19,569 bases of DNA from an uncultured Selenomonas sp. (GCA_937915915.1 CALGGN010000065.1:1-19569), one strand, 5' to 3'; counted from the stretch's first letter, positions 1 to 6,480 are shown. Notes: generated by a model not told the origin, from the letters alone. A program made the numbers and translations.

Positions 1-541
1 CGCCGATATAAGCGGCCCTTGCCCCGTAGGTTGCCGCATCCATATTGTGCGCCCGCCTTGCGCCGAAATCCGAGACAGCGCGCCCGTCGGCAGCGCGCAC
101 GATGCGCCGCGCCTTGGTCGCGATCAGCGATTGATGATTGATCTGCGCCAGGATGGCGGTTTCCACAAGCTGCGCACCAATGAGATCCGCCACAACGGTC
201 AAAATCGGTTCATCGGGGTACATGATGGTTCCTTCCGCAAACGCATAGATATCCCCATGGAAACGGAACTCCTTTAGATAGGAAAGGAATTCCTCCGAAA
301 AGAGCCGCTGCCCGCGGAAATACGCGATATCCTCCTCGGAGAACCGCATATTCTCAACATACTCGATGACCTGCTCCAGTCCGGCAAAGATTGCAAAGCC
401 GCCCTGATCCGGATTCTTTCGGTAAAACACGTCAAACGCAACCTTTTTCTCCGCATCCCGATCATGGAAATAGCCGTTTGCCATCGTCATCTCGTAAAAG
501 TCCATCATCATGCTGATATTTCTCTTGTCAAACTGTGTCAT
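1..541 (-). CDS. pncB: Nicotinate phosphoribosyltransferase, 5' portion (cut by window edge)
   Basis: This enzyme joins nicotinate and PRPP to give nicotinate mononucleotide in the Preiss-Handler branch of NAD salvage, in the cytosol. About 180 N-terminal residues are visible and the frame stays open to the window edge. The start region reads MTQFDKRNISMMMDFYEMTM, which matches the 'L/M-x-D-x-Y-E-x-T-M' opening of the NAPRTase family, and VSDFGARRAHNMDAA further in matches the family's conserved 'DFGxRRA' segment. The ATG at 539-541 follows a clear AGGAG site (548-552). The gene is transcribed away from the chemoreceptor and shows no internal lesion. Assignment rests on recognised motifs; the catalytic C-terminal half lies outside the window. 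Confidence 0.9.
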   Translation of the reverse strand, partial: MTQFDKRNISMMMDFYEMTMANGYFHDRDAEKKVAFDVFYRKNPDQGGFAIFAGLEQVIEYVENMRFSEEDIAYFRGQRLFSEEFLSYLKEFRFHGDIYAFAEGTIMYPDEPILTVVADLIGAQLVETAILAQINHQSLIATKARRIVRAADGRAVSDFGARRAHNMDAATYGARAAYIG

Positions 542-593
542 ACCCTACTCCTCTTCTGGCGCCTCTGCCGCTTGGGAACTGCTCTGCCCTACT

Positions 594-599
594 ATCATA
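594..599 (-). promoter_or_regulatory. Possible -10 element for pncB
   Basis: On the minus strand a TATGAT hexamer lies about 53 nt upstream of the pncB start. No convincing -35 hexamer stands 16-18 nt upstream; the best is TGTACG. The call therefore rests on the -10 match and position only. The intergenic stretch 542-779 also holds an AT-rich 9-bp inverted repeat (CAAAAAATC at 647-655, GATTTTTTG at 676-684) of unknown role. Confidence 0.3.
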
Positions 600-727
600 C
601 ACTATTTCATGCTGTTCGTACAGAGAGGATTTTTGCATTTCCTTCTCAAAAAATCGCAAAACGAAAAAAAAGTATGATTTTTTGCAGGAATGGCCCAAAA
701 ATTGTCGAATAACATCAGGAAAGAAAC

Positions 728-756
728 TTGAGATTTCTGTCATACCACTATATGTA
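728..756 (+). promoter_or_regulatory. Possible sigma70-type promoter for the chemoreceptor gene
   Basis: TTGAGA (728-733) and TATGTA (751-756) are separated by 17 bp and sit 24 nt upstream of the chemoreceptor ATG. That leaves room for a very short leader containing the AGAGGGGG ribosome-binding site (765-772). The overlapping TATATG (749-754) at 15-bp spacing is an alternative -10. I see no sigma28-type (flagellar) promoter here. Confidence 0.35.
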
Positions 757-779
757 ATCATTTCAGAGGGGGTTTTTCC

Positions 780-2507
780 ATGAATTTACTGAGCAATCTA
801 AAGGTGGTCTACAAACTGTCCATCATCGGTGTCCTGGCGTTCATCGCTACGGAGTTTATCGGAGTGATCGGATACTTCGCGATCCGCAACGGACAGGCGG
901 AGACCGAGAACATGTACAACAAAAACACGATGGCCATCTATCACCTTGGGCGAATCCGCTACAATATCCGCTACATGCAGGTGCAGGCGAGCCTGATGCC
1001 CTACACCATTGCGCCGGATCGCCGCCAGTCCCGTACCGATAAGTTCAATGCTGCGATGAAGACTGCCGAGGAACAGATTGCTGCATTTGAAAAGGTCGTC
1101 GCCGACGATGCCGAAATCATGGCGATGGTCAAGAAATCAGAGGGTGAATATCAGAAGTACAAGGCGAATGCCGCCCAGCTCATGACCATGAGCGCCTACG
1201 CCGAGGGCGGCGATGACCGTGCTCCGATGAACTACTACGAGAACAACGTCATGCCCTATGCGATGACCTTAGGCGATGATCTGGTAAAGGTACAGGATGC
1301 GCTCTCTGAGGATGCCCAAGCAGCGCTTCTGCGGAGCGAAGAGGATGCCAATGCCTCGATCCGCAACATGACGCTGGTCTGCGTTGCCATCATCGTCATC
1401 CTGACCGTAGCTATCTTCTTCATCACGCAGGGAATTACGTCGCCGCTGAATCAGATGATGGCGTTCTGCGGCAAGCTTCGCGACGGTGACTTCCGTCATG
1501 AGAATACGACCATCGATCGTGGGGATGAATTCGGCACCATGCAGCACATCATGGGCTCCATGCGTGATACCATCAACAAACTCATGCGTCAGACCAGCAT
1601 CACAACGGAGCAGCTTGCCGCTTCTTCCGAGGAGCTGACGGCAAGCGCGCATCAGTCGGCGCAGGCCTCCGAGCAGGTTGCCCAGTCCGTCACCAACTCC
1701 GCAAGCGCCGTTGTCGAACAGCAGCAGGAAGTTGCGGAGGCCATGGATGCCATCGATCAGGTCATGGTTGCGATTCATCAGTTGAACTTGGCAGCGGCAG
1801 AGGTTGCAAAGCATTCCGAGGAAGCCAGCCAGCAGGCTGTGTCCGGTGCTGATGCCATCGAGACTGCGGTCGGCCAGATTGTCAGCGTAGAGAAGATCGT
1901 CAATAGCTCCGCCGCGACCGTTGACAAACTCGGCGAACGTTCCAAGGAAATCGGCCAGATCGTCGAGACCATCACGGGCATTGCTGCGCAGACCAATCTC
2001 CTCGCACTCAACGCAGCCATCGAGGCGGCGCGTGCCGGCGAGCAGGGACGCGGGTTCGCCGTTGTCGCTGACGAAGTCCGCAAGCTCGCCGAAGAGTCCC
2101 ATGCTGCGGCACAGCGCATTTCCGAGCTGATCAGCGCGATCCAGACCGATACTGACGAGGCCGTCAAGTCCATGCATACAGGAAGCGTTGCCGTCCGCGA
2201 AGGAACCCGCTCGGTCGAGGAGCTGCGCAACACCTTCGACAACATCCGCACGGCTTCCAGCGGTGTCACGGAAAAGACACACGGCATGGCATCGAATCTC
2301 AAGGATGTCTCCACGAATGCGGAAACCATCAAGGAGCGTTCCACTCGCATTTCCAGCAACGGCAAGAAGGTGTCTACGGAGATGGAGAGCGTATCTGCCG
2401 CATCCCAGCAGCAGTCCGCATCCGCAGAAGAAATCGCATCTGCAAGCGATTCCCTCGCAACCGTGGCACAGGATCTGCAGAATTCCTTGCAGAAGTTCCA
2501 GTTCTAA
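780..2507 (+). CDS. Methyl-accepting chemotaxis protein (transmembrane chemoreceptor)
   Basis: This 575-residue inner-membrane receptor senses an extracytoplasmic signal and controls CheA/CheW. In order it has a first membrane segment (about 13-35), an extracytoplasmic helical region of about 160 residues resembling a four-helix-bundle sensor (about 36-195), a second membrane segment (about 197-216), a HAMP linker (about 217-271), and a long Ala/Glu/Gln-rich coiled coil. The hairpin tip carries the near-invariant run IAAQTNLLALNAAIEAARAG (401-420), followed by GRGFAVVADEVRKLAEES. The C-terminus (SLQKFQF) lacks a CheR/CheB-tethering pentapeptide of the NWETF kind. The ATG follows AGAGGGGG at 7-nt spacing. 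The gene stands alone between pncB and a terminator; its ligand cannot be read from the sequence. Confidence 0.95.
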   Translation: MNLLSNLKVVYKLSIIGVLAFIATEFIGVIGYFAIRNGQAETENMYNKNTMAIYHLGRIRYNIRYMQVQASLMPYTIAPDRRQSRTDKFNAAMKTAEEQIAAFEKVVADDAEIMAMVKKSEGEYQKYKANAAQLMTMSAYAEGGDDRAPMNYYENNVMPYAMTLGDDLVKVQDALSEDAQAALLRSEEDANASIRNMTLVCVAIIVILTVAIFFITQGITSPLNQMMAFCGKLRDGDFRHENTTIDRGDEFGTMQHIMGSMRDTINKLMRQTSITTEQLAASSEELTASAHQSAQASEQVAQSVTNSASAVVEQQQEVAEAMDAIDQVMVAIHQLNLAAAEVAKHSEEASQQAVSGADAIETAVGQIVSVEKIVNSSAATVDKLGERSKEIGQIVETITGIAAQTNLLALNAAIEAARAGEQGRGFAVVADEVRKLAEESHAAAQRISELISAIQTDTDEAVKSMHTGSVAVREGTRSVEELRNTFDNIRTASSGVTEKTHGMASNLKDVSTNAETIKERSTRISSNGKKVSTEMESVSAASQQQSASAEEIASASDSLATVAQDLQNSLQKFQF

Positions 2508-2530
2508 AAAAGCGAAAAACCTACAGAAAA

Positions 2531-2560
2531 AATCGGGACAGCCGGATGGCTGTCCCGATT
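2531..2560 (+). terminator. Hairpin terminator after the chemoreceptor gene
   Basis: A perfect 13-bp inverted repeat, AATCGGGACAGCC / GGCTGTCCCGATT, with a GGAT loop begins 23 nt after the chemoreceptor stop. The T tract after it is weak (GTTATTCCT). A run of A's precedes the stem, so it may also act on the opposite strand. Confidence 0.75.
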
Positions 2561-2608
2561 GTTATTCCTAAAGCTTCAATCATCATAAAAAACAGAAATT
2601 CCTGCAAA

Positions 2609-2659
2609 AGAGGAATCCCATCCGAAGCACACTAATGCTCCGAACGGGATTCTCTTTTT
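2609..2659 (-). terminator. Bidirectional terminator between convergent genes
   Basis: Arms at about 2609-2628 and 2635-2654 form a long stem with one bulge and G-U pairs. A TTTTT run follows on the plus strand, and CTTTTGC followed by more T's follows on the minus strand. It ends the HD-GYP gene (stop at 2668) and backs up the chemoreceptor terminator. Confidence 0.7.
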
Positions 2660-2667
2660 GATTTATT

Positions 2668-3810
2668 TTACAAATTCTCGCCCTCGCTCAACAAATCCGC
2701 CGGATCGAAATGGATTTGATGGATAAAATGGAACAGCTCCGTATCGCTGATCACATTCTCGATCTTCGTTTCCTGATCCGCGGAGAGGTCGATATCATAG
2801 ACACTCGGAAGCAGCGCCGGCGTTTTGTTCGCAAACACACGGATCACGGGACGCTCGGTCTTGCCGAACTCCACTTTGCTGACAATCGCATAGCCCCGAT
2901 TGGTCAAAAGCACGGTTCCGATCGGATAGATCGCCACGTTGCTGAAGAATATCTTGAGCAATTCCTCGTCGAAATGCCCCGGCGAGCAGCGCGCCATGAT
3001 ATTGTACGCCACAGACGGGCTGTATGCTTTTTTATAGGGGCGCGTGCTGGTCAAAGCATCATAGACATCGGCAATGGCGCCGATCCGTCCATAGATATGG
3101 ATGCTCGGCCCCTTCCGGTGATCCGGATACCCTGTCCCATCCATCTTCTCATGGTGCTGACGCGCAACCACGGACAACAATTCCCCATTGGGAAGATTCA
3201 TGCGCTGGATATGCTCGTAACCGGCAACGGGATGATTCTTGATGACAGCAAACTCCTCATCCGTCAGCCGCCCCTGCTTGTTCAGGACCTCCAACGGAAT
3301 CGAGATTTTCCCAAGATCGTGCAGCAGAGCGCTCAGGGTAAGCTCCGAGAGCTTGTCGTTCTCAAAACCGCAAAGCACGCCCATGATGGTGGAAAGCATC
3401 GCCACATTCACGCAATGCGCAAAGGTATACATGTCATGCGAGCGGATATCCGTCAACTGCACCAGATTGTTCCGCCGTTCCATGATATCGTTCACAATCG
3501 ACGCAGACGCCTTCGCCATGGGATTGATGTCAAAGGTGCCGCGGGACCGCACCTGCTGGAACACGTCATAGACACGCTTGACCGCCATCGCCCGTGTCTT
3601 CTCCTCCAGCACATCCTCCGGCGGAAGGAAGGAGCGGTTCGTTGAAGTCGACAGGACATGGATATTCTGTATGCCAAGCTGCCGCAGTTTTTCAATATAG
3701 TTGCTTGTCAGTGGCATGCCCCTGGTCAAATAATTCGCACCACTGGAATTATAGACACTTTGCGCGATCGTCATGCCCGGTTTCAATCGTCTCAATGGTA
3801 AGTCGATCAT
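2668..3810 (-). CDS. HD-GYP domain cyclic-di-GMP phosphodiesterase
   Basis: The predicted 380-residue cytosolic enzyme hydrolyses the second messenger c-di-GMP. An N-terminal segment (about 1-60, RRLKPGMTIAQSVYNSSG) resembles the DUF3391-like region often placed before HD-GYP domains. The HD-GYP domain follows, with HDLGK (H164, D165), HHEKMDGTGYP (219-229) and GRIGAIADVYDALTSTRPYK (241-260), so the metal-binding and signature residues are present. About 90 C-terminal residues follow the domain. No membrane segment is seen. The start lies inside the upstream PilZ gene, a 62-nt overlap in another frame, and is preceded by AAAGGGA at a workable distance. The N-terminal motif begins within eight residues of this ATG, so a later start would remove conserved sequence. 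The receptor and the enzyme are probably co-translated. Confidence 0.93.
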   Translation of the reverse strand: MIDLPLRRLKPGMTIAQSVYNSSGANYLTRGMPLTSNYIEKLRQLGIQNIHVLSTSTNRSFLPPEDVLEEKTRAMAVKRVYDVFQQVRSRGTFDINPMAKASASIVNDIMERRNNLVQLTDIRSHDMYTFAHCVNVAMLSTIMGVLCGFENDKLSELTLSALLHDLGKISIPLEVLNKQGRLTDEEFAVIKNHPVAGYEHIQRMNLPNGELLSVVARQHHEKMDGTGYPDHRKGPSIHIYGRIGAIADVYDALTSTRPYKKAYSPSVAYNIMARCSPGHFDEELLKIFFSNVAIYPIGTVLLTNRGYAIVSKVEFGKTERPVIRVFANKTPALLPSVYDIDLSADQETKIENVISDTELFHFIHQIHFDPADLLSEGENL

Positions 3811-4489
3811 ACGCCAATCCCTTTTTCAAATACTGTTGCTGCAACTGGAACAAGGCACGAACCAGCCTGTCCTGCTGCTTCTCCGAAATATCGTCCGCCA
3901 TATGCGCGCCAATGTGATAGACATAATGATTCAGAAAACGGATCGGCGTGCAGCGCCGGACTTCCGCAACGGTACTCAGCTTGCCGTATCCCGGCAGGTC
4001 ATCGATCTGCAGGGATACCCTGCTGCCTACAGCCGCTTCATGATCCGAGACAAAGCAGATGCCGTTTCCACTGATATCGCAGAGCGTCATTTCCTTGGAA
4101 CTGTGGAACGTCCCCAGCCCATTCGGCAGCTTCACCTGTATCCCCATTTCCAAGGGCACAGGCACCCGGACAAAGTGACGCTTCTGCTGGCGCTCCACGA
4201 TTTCCGGAAAATCCAGGAACCATCTCTTTTCCGGCAGCGCCGACGTCCCGCGAAGCCTTGTTGCAAAGCGATATACGCAATTATCCCCCTGCGCCGCGGC
4301 AGACAATTCCGTTCCCTGTTGCGGCGCATTCACAAAGTCCCGATCCGAGACATCCAGGCTCACGCCGAAAAAATCCTCCGAGATCTCATCCACCACACCT
4401 ACTACCTGCATCTCCCATTCCTCTGAGTGCAGATATATTCCCTGCTCAAGCGCCAGCACATCCGTCCCTGTCATCTGTTCGCTGGTCAC
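3749..4489 (-). CDS. YcgR-like PilZ-domain c-di-GMP receptor
   Basis: The 246-residue protein has an N-terminal YcgR/FlgBrake-like beta domain (about 8-95) and a C-terminal PilZ domain (about 98-220). The two c-di-GMP-binding motifs are visible: RQQKR (R100, R104) and DISGNG (D138, S140, G143). Proteins of this layout bind c-di-GMP and in other bacteria slow the flagellar motor or affect the cell surface; the output here is unknown. The start is probably GTG at 4487-4489, preceded by AAGAAGG at about 8 nt. The codon just upstream in frame is a stop, and the ATGs at 4491-4496 are in another frame. The C-terminal tail of about 20 residues runs into the HD-GYP gene, so its sequence is constrained by both frames. 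Confidence 0.88.
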   Translation of the reverse strand: MTSEQMTGTDVLALEQGIYLHSEEWEMQVVGVVDEISEDFFGVSLDVSDRDFVNAPQQGTELSAAAQGDNCVYRFATRLRGTSALPEKRWFLDFPEIVERQQKRHFVRVPVPLEMGIQVKLPNGLGTFHSSKEMTLCDISGNGICFVSDHEAAVGSRVSLQIDDLPGYGKLSTVAEVRRCTPIRFLNHYVYHIGAHMADDISEKQQDRLVRALFQLQQQYLKKGLAYDRLTIETIETGHDDRAKCL

Positions 4490-4563
4490 TCATCATACCT
4501 TCTTTCTCCGAAAAAGAAATCTGAAAATGCATAACTTGCACAGCATTATGAATCCATGCCATT

Positions 4564-4592
4564 ATTTTACCGCAAACACCGCCAAATATCAA
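4564..4592 (-). promoter_or_regulatory. Sigma70-type promoter of the PilZ/HD-GYP operon
   Basis: On the minus strand TTGATA (4587-4592) and TAAAAT (4564-4569) are separated by 17 bp. Transcription would begin near 4557, leaving a leader of roughly 68 nt before the GTG start. Both hexamers are close to consensus. Confidence 0.65.
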
Positions 4593-4610
4593 TCCTTTGA
4601 AAAAATATCA

Positions 4611-4641
4611 AAGCCCTCCATCCGCAAAAGATGAAGGGCTT
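4611..4641 (-). terminator. Terminator of tRNA-Pro
   Basis: On the minus strand AAGCCCTTCATC pairs with GATGGAGGGCTT (one mismatch) around a 7-nt loop, followed by GATATTTTTT. It begins 16 nt after the tRNA CCA end and separates the tRNA from the PilZ promoter. Confidence 0.8.
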
Positions 4642-4656
4642 CCCATGCCATGTTAA

Positions 4657-4733
4657 TGGTCGGAACGACGGGATTTGAACCCACGACCTCTTCCACCCCA
4701 AGGAAGCGCTCTCCCAAACTGAGCTACGTCCCG
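4657..4733 (-). tRNA. tRNA-Pro (anticodon GGG)
   Basis: The 77-nt sequence folds as a full cloverleaf. The acceptor strands CGGGACG / CGTTCCG pair with one G-U, the D-arm begins TAGCTCAG, and the anticodon stem CTTCC/GGAAG encloses the 7-nt loop TTGGGGT with anticodon GGG. The T-arm loop is GTTCAAATC, the discriminator is A, and CCA is encoded. GGG reads proline codons CCC and CCU. A consensus promoter lies just upstream and a terminator just downstream, so it is transcribed as a single gene. Confidence 0.95.
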
Positions 4734-4741
4734 ACTGATTC

Positions 4742-4770
4742 ATCATAGCACAGATTCCTGTGTTCGTCAA
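4742..4770 (-). promoter_or_regulatory. Strong promoter of tRNA-Pro with palindromic spacer
   Basis: TTGACG (4765-4770) and TATGAT (4742-4747) are separated by exactly 17 bp and lie 8 nt from the tRNA 5' end. The spacer contains the perfect inverted repeat CACAG-ATTC-CTGTG (4749-4762), which could be an operator or chance. Confidence 0.75.
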
Positions 4771-4781
4771 ATTTTTATTGT

Positions 4782-5069
4782 TCATACATAAAAGTCAATA
4801 GAGAATATGGTGTCTTTAATGGAAAATAATAAGAAATGATAGATATTTGTTGCAAAAATCACCAATCCCCATTTCAAATGGAGGTTTGACTTTAACCCCT
4901 CCGGGGTATTTCCGCTGAATCCGTCATCCACAAACTCGGTACAGGGAATCTTCGACAGTTCGCCATGGTTGTCAAGGAATTGGTGAATCAGTCCCCGCTG
5001 GTTCACAACGCTGTCGCTTTCATCCTTACCCCGTCCTGTTTCCTCGTCTGCCTGAAGTGTGTATGCCAT
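4782..5069 (-). pseudogene. Serine recombinase, truncated N-terminal fragment
   Basis: From an ATG at 5067-5069 with an AAAGGAG site upstream, about 58 residues match the N-terminal resolvase domain of large serine recombinases. Examples are ESDSVVNQRGLIHQFL and EFVDDGFSGNTPEG, where the family has 'ESxSIxNQRxLI' and 'EFVDDGYSGTxFxRP'. Similarity stops near 4896. The remaining 37 codons (LKSNLHLKWGL onward) are unrelated and AT-rich, so the catalytic domain's end and the whole DNA-binding part are missing. The usual 'YLRLSRED' segment reads YTLQADEE, so the nucleophilic serine and its neighbouring arginine appear to be replaced. An alternative is a small expressed protein using the remnant; I consider decay more likely. 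Confidence 0.7.
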
Positions 5070-5131
5070 TTTCCATTTCTCCTTTCGCCGTCTAGGCAAA
5101 ATATAAAATCCCAATCTTTATCGCCTGTGGT

Positions 5132-5144
5132 CAGGTTCAACCTG
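5132..5144. repeat. Short perfect palindrome upstream of the recombinase fragment
   Basis: CAGGTT-C-AACCTG lies about 65 nt upstream of the recombinase-fragment ATG. It could be an operator or a relic of a recombination site; nothing else in the sequence decides between these and chance. Confidence 0.3.
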
Positions 5145-5162
5145 CGGAAAGGCATGAAAAAA

Positions 5163-5179
5163 GCACCTGTCATAGGTGC
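5163..5179 (-). terminator. Hairpin terminator in the mobile remnant
   Basis: GCACCT / AGGTGC with a 5-nt loop is followed on the minus strand by TTTTTTC. It is the second of two tandem terminators downstream of the 54-codon ORF. Confidence 0.7.
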
Positions 5180-5197
5180 TCAATCTGCATAAGAAAA

Positions 5198-5221
5198 GCA
5201 CTCACGATGATTCGTAAGTGC
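5198..5221 (-). terminator. Hairpin terminator in the mobile remnant
   Basis: On the minus strand GCACTTACGA and TCGTGAGTGC pair (one G-U) around a 4-nt loop and are followed by TTTTCTT. It lies 31 nt past the stop of the small ORF at 5252-5416. Confidence 0.7.
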
Positions 5222-5251
5222 CTATTGTGTGCTCAAAAAAACTCTGTTGAA

Positions 5252-5416
5252 CTATCCGGCAATATGGGAGAGTGTCTGGTTTTCGTGATTATGAGGAACG
5301 GATTCATCAACAGTATCCATGTCGCTGTTAGTTGCCATCATTTCCTCGAATCGTTTTGCCAGTTCCTCCTGAGACATATTATCATTCAAGGCAGGCGGTT
5401 TAAGTCGATTTTGCAT
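5252..5416 (-). CDS. Small hypothetical protein (54 aa) in the phage remnant
   Basis: The ORF begins MQNRLKPPALNDNMSQEELA and ends HIAG, with a charged, helix-prone middle (EELAKRFEEMMA). Its ATG (5414-5416) lies inside the last codons of the JAB-like gene, a 17-nt overlap in another frame, and follows a GGGTGGG ribosome-binding site. Two terminators follow it, so it is the last gene of that transcription unit. I do not recognise a family. The coupling to the JAB reading frame suggests it belonged to the same phage or integrative element. Since its partner is broken, whether it is still expressed is unclear. Confidence 0.5.
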   Translation of the reverse strand: MQNRLKPPALNDNMSQEELAKRFEEMMATNSDMDTVDESVPHNHENQTLSHIAG

Positions 5417-6050
5417 ATATAATCCCACCCTTCTCGCATTGCTTCAAAAATAGTTTCACCGCTTCATTATGCTCAATTTTATTTTGTTGATACAACGTAT
5501 ATATTTCACTGAAAATTGTACGGGCTCTCTCAAAACTGTATTTTCCTGTCTTGTAAAGAATGTGAACTCCGCCTTGATTTGTGACCACTGAAAGCAGTGC
5601 TATAGGGCCATTGCGCACAAACTCCATGATGTCTGCAAAGGAAAATCTATTTGTACTCGGATGATTATGGAGGTACATAATCCCTTTGCGATTTGCTTTA
5701 TTGAACAAAGCATGTGCCGCCGGATTCTTGGAAGGATTCACGGAAAACTCATCTCCCAACACCACAACCTTTTGTGAAACATCCGTAGGCATCAACGTCA
5801 ACACCTCGTTGCTGTTATTTTTCATTTTAGCAATTCGAAGGATTTCCTTATGCTCTTACTGAATGGCTTTGCAGATTTCTTCGGAGAGTTCAGGGATTTT
5901 CACATAAGGGACTTTGCTTATGGCTACATCTGTGACCATAATTTTGTGGTTACGATTTTTTGACTGCTCCAAACCGCCAACACCCCTTGTTTCCATTTTA
6001 CCATTTTCAGCCGTATTTGCAACAGAATTATTTCCAATGTTGCTCTGCAA
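5400..6050 (-). pseudogene. JAB/JAMM-like domain protein broken by an in-frame TAA
   Basis: The C-terminal 141 codons contain YLHNHPSTNRFSFADI, a JAB/JAMM-type signature (H-x-H-P ... S-x-x-D) with six residues between the second histidine and the serine, as in phage-associated members I recall. A possible upstream glutamate lies in GDEFSV. The 64 codons upstream (5859-6050, TTG start) run in the same frame, and the single stop TAA at 5856-5858 interrupts AIQ*EHKEILRIAKMKNNSN. The ten codons after the stop continue as plausible protein with no frame change, which indicates a point nonsense mutation. JAMM proteins are metalloproteases, some acting on isopeptide bonds; substrate unknown here. 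Re-initiation at 5823-5825 could still yield the JAB-like part. Confidence 0.65.
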
Positions 6051-6062
6051 GGTCTTTCCCGT

Positions 6063-6377
6063 TCAGCCGCGCATATACTGCCGCCAGTCGCCATGCCCCT
6101 GCTCCCATGCCTTTGCCCCGGAAACTCCCAGCACCGTGCACCGCTGTCCGTAGGAGAGGCTTTTCAGCCATTCGTCGCCGCCCCGCTTCACGCGGTCGTG
6201 GCTGTCGCTGGCATCGACCTCCACCTCGTACACAGGCGCGAGATGGCATAGGCAATGCGGATGCGCCAGGATAGCCGGACACTTGTCTTTGGGGAAGATG
6301 CCCTTCTCCAAAGAGGCTCTGGCGTGCCTGGCGGAACACAACGCCGCCCCATACCAATGTGTCACCAACAACAACAT
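6063..6377 (-). pseudogene. Phage MuF-like head-morphogenesis protein, C-terminal fragment
   Basis: The 104-codon frame reads KGIFPKDKCPAILAHPHCLC, then GGDEWLKSLS, LGVSGAKAWEQG and DWRQYMRG. This is the C-terminal pattern of phage minor-head (MuF/SPP1 gp7-like) proteins: a cysteine/histidine-bearing 'PKDxCPxxxxHPHCxC' segment and a WLxxLS...LGVxGxxAW tail. The larger N-terminal part is absent, since the frame is closed by a stop at 6414-6416 and the rpsI terminator begins there. It ends in TGA at 6063-6065 and continues in the same frame into the JAB-like pseudogene after four codons. The intact ancestor may therefore have been one MuF-JAB fusion, or two adjacent genes. The truncation at a ribosomal operon terminator implies a deletion. 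Confidence 0.6.
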
Positions 6378-6407
6378 TTTGAGACATTTTTCAACGAACG
6401 TCCCTCT

Positions 6408-6465
6408 AGTGTATCAAAAAGAAAAATCCCCCAACCACAAGGGTTGAGGGACTTTTTGATACACT
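6408..6465 (-). terminator. Nested bidirectional terminator of rplM-rpsI
   Basis: An inner hairpin (arms 6427-6436 and 6442-6451, one G-U on the minus strand) is followed on that strand by TTTTTCTTTTT, forming the rpsI terminator. It sits inside a perfect 14-bp inverted repeat, AGTGTATCAAAAAG (6408-6421) and CTTTTTGATACACT (6452-6465), so A's and T's flank the stem on both sides. It starts 15 nt past the rpsI stop. Confidence 0.85.
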
Positions 6466-6480
6466 ATGAACTTGCCTTCC

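Noticed and set aside
1269..2282. Minus-strand open frame (337 codons) opposite the chemoreceptor
   Set aside because: The repetitive heptad coding of the chemoreceptor coiled coil leaves the antisense frame open; no family similarity seen.
4657..4733. tRNA-Pro as the attachment site of the neighbouring mobile remnant
   Set aside because: The remnant lies upstream of the tRNA 5' end and no copy of the tRNA 3' end is visible elsewhere in the interval; large serine recombinases also do not usually target tRNA genes.
5132..5221. Cluster of short inverted repeats considered as a CRISPR or integron-like array
   Set aside because: The repeats are unrelated to each other; two are ordinary terminators with T tracts and there are no regular spacers.
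6063..6065. TGA read as selenocysteine or as a tolerated stop in the MuF/JAB frame
   Set aside because: No SECIS-like hairpin is evident right after the TGA and a second stop (TAA) follows in the same frame; decay or separate genes explain it more simply.
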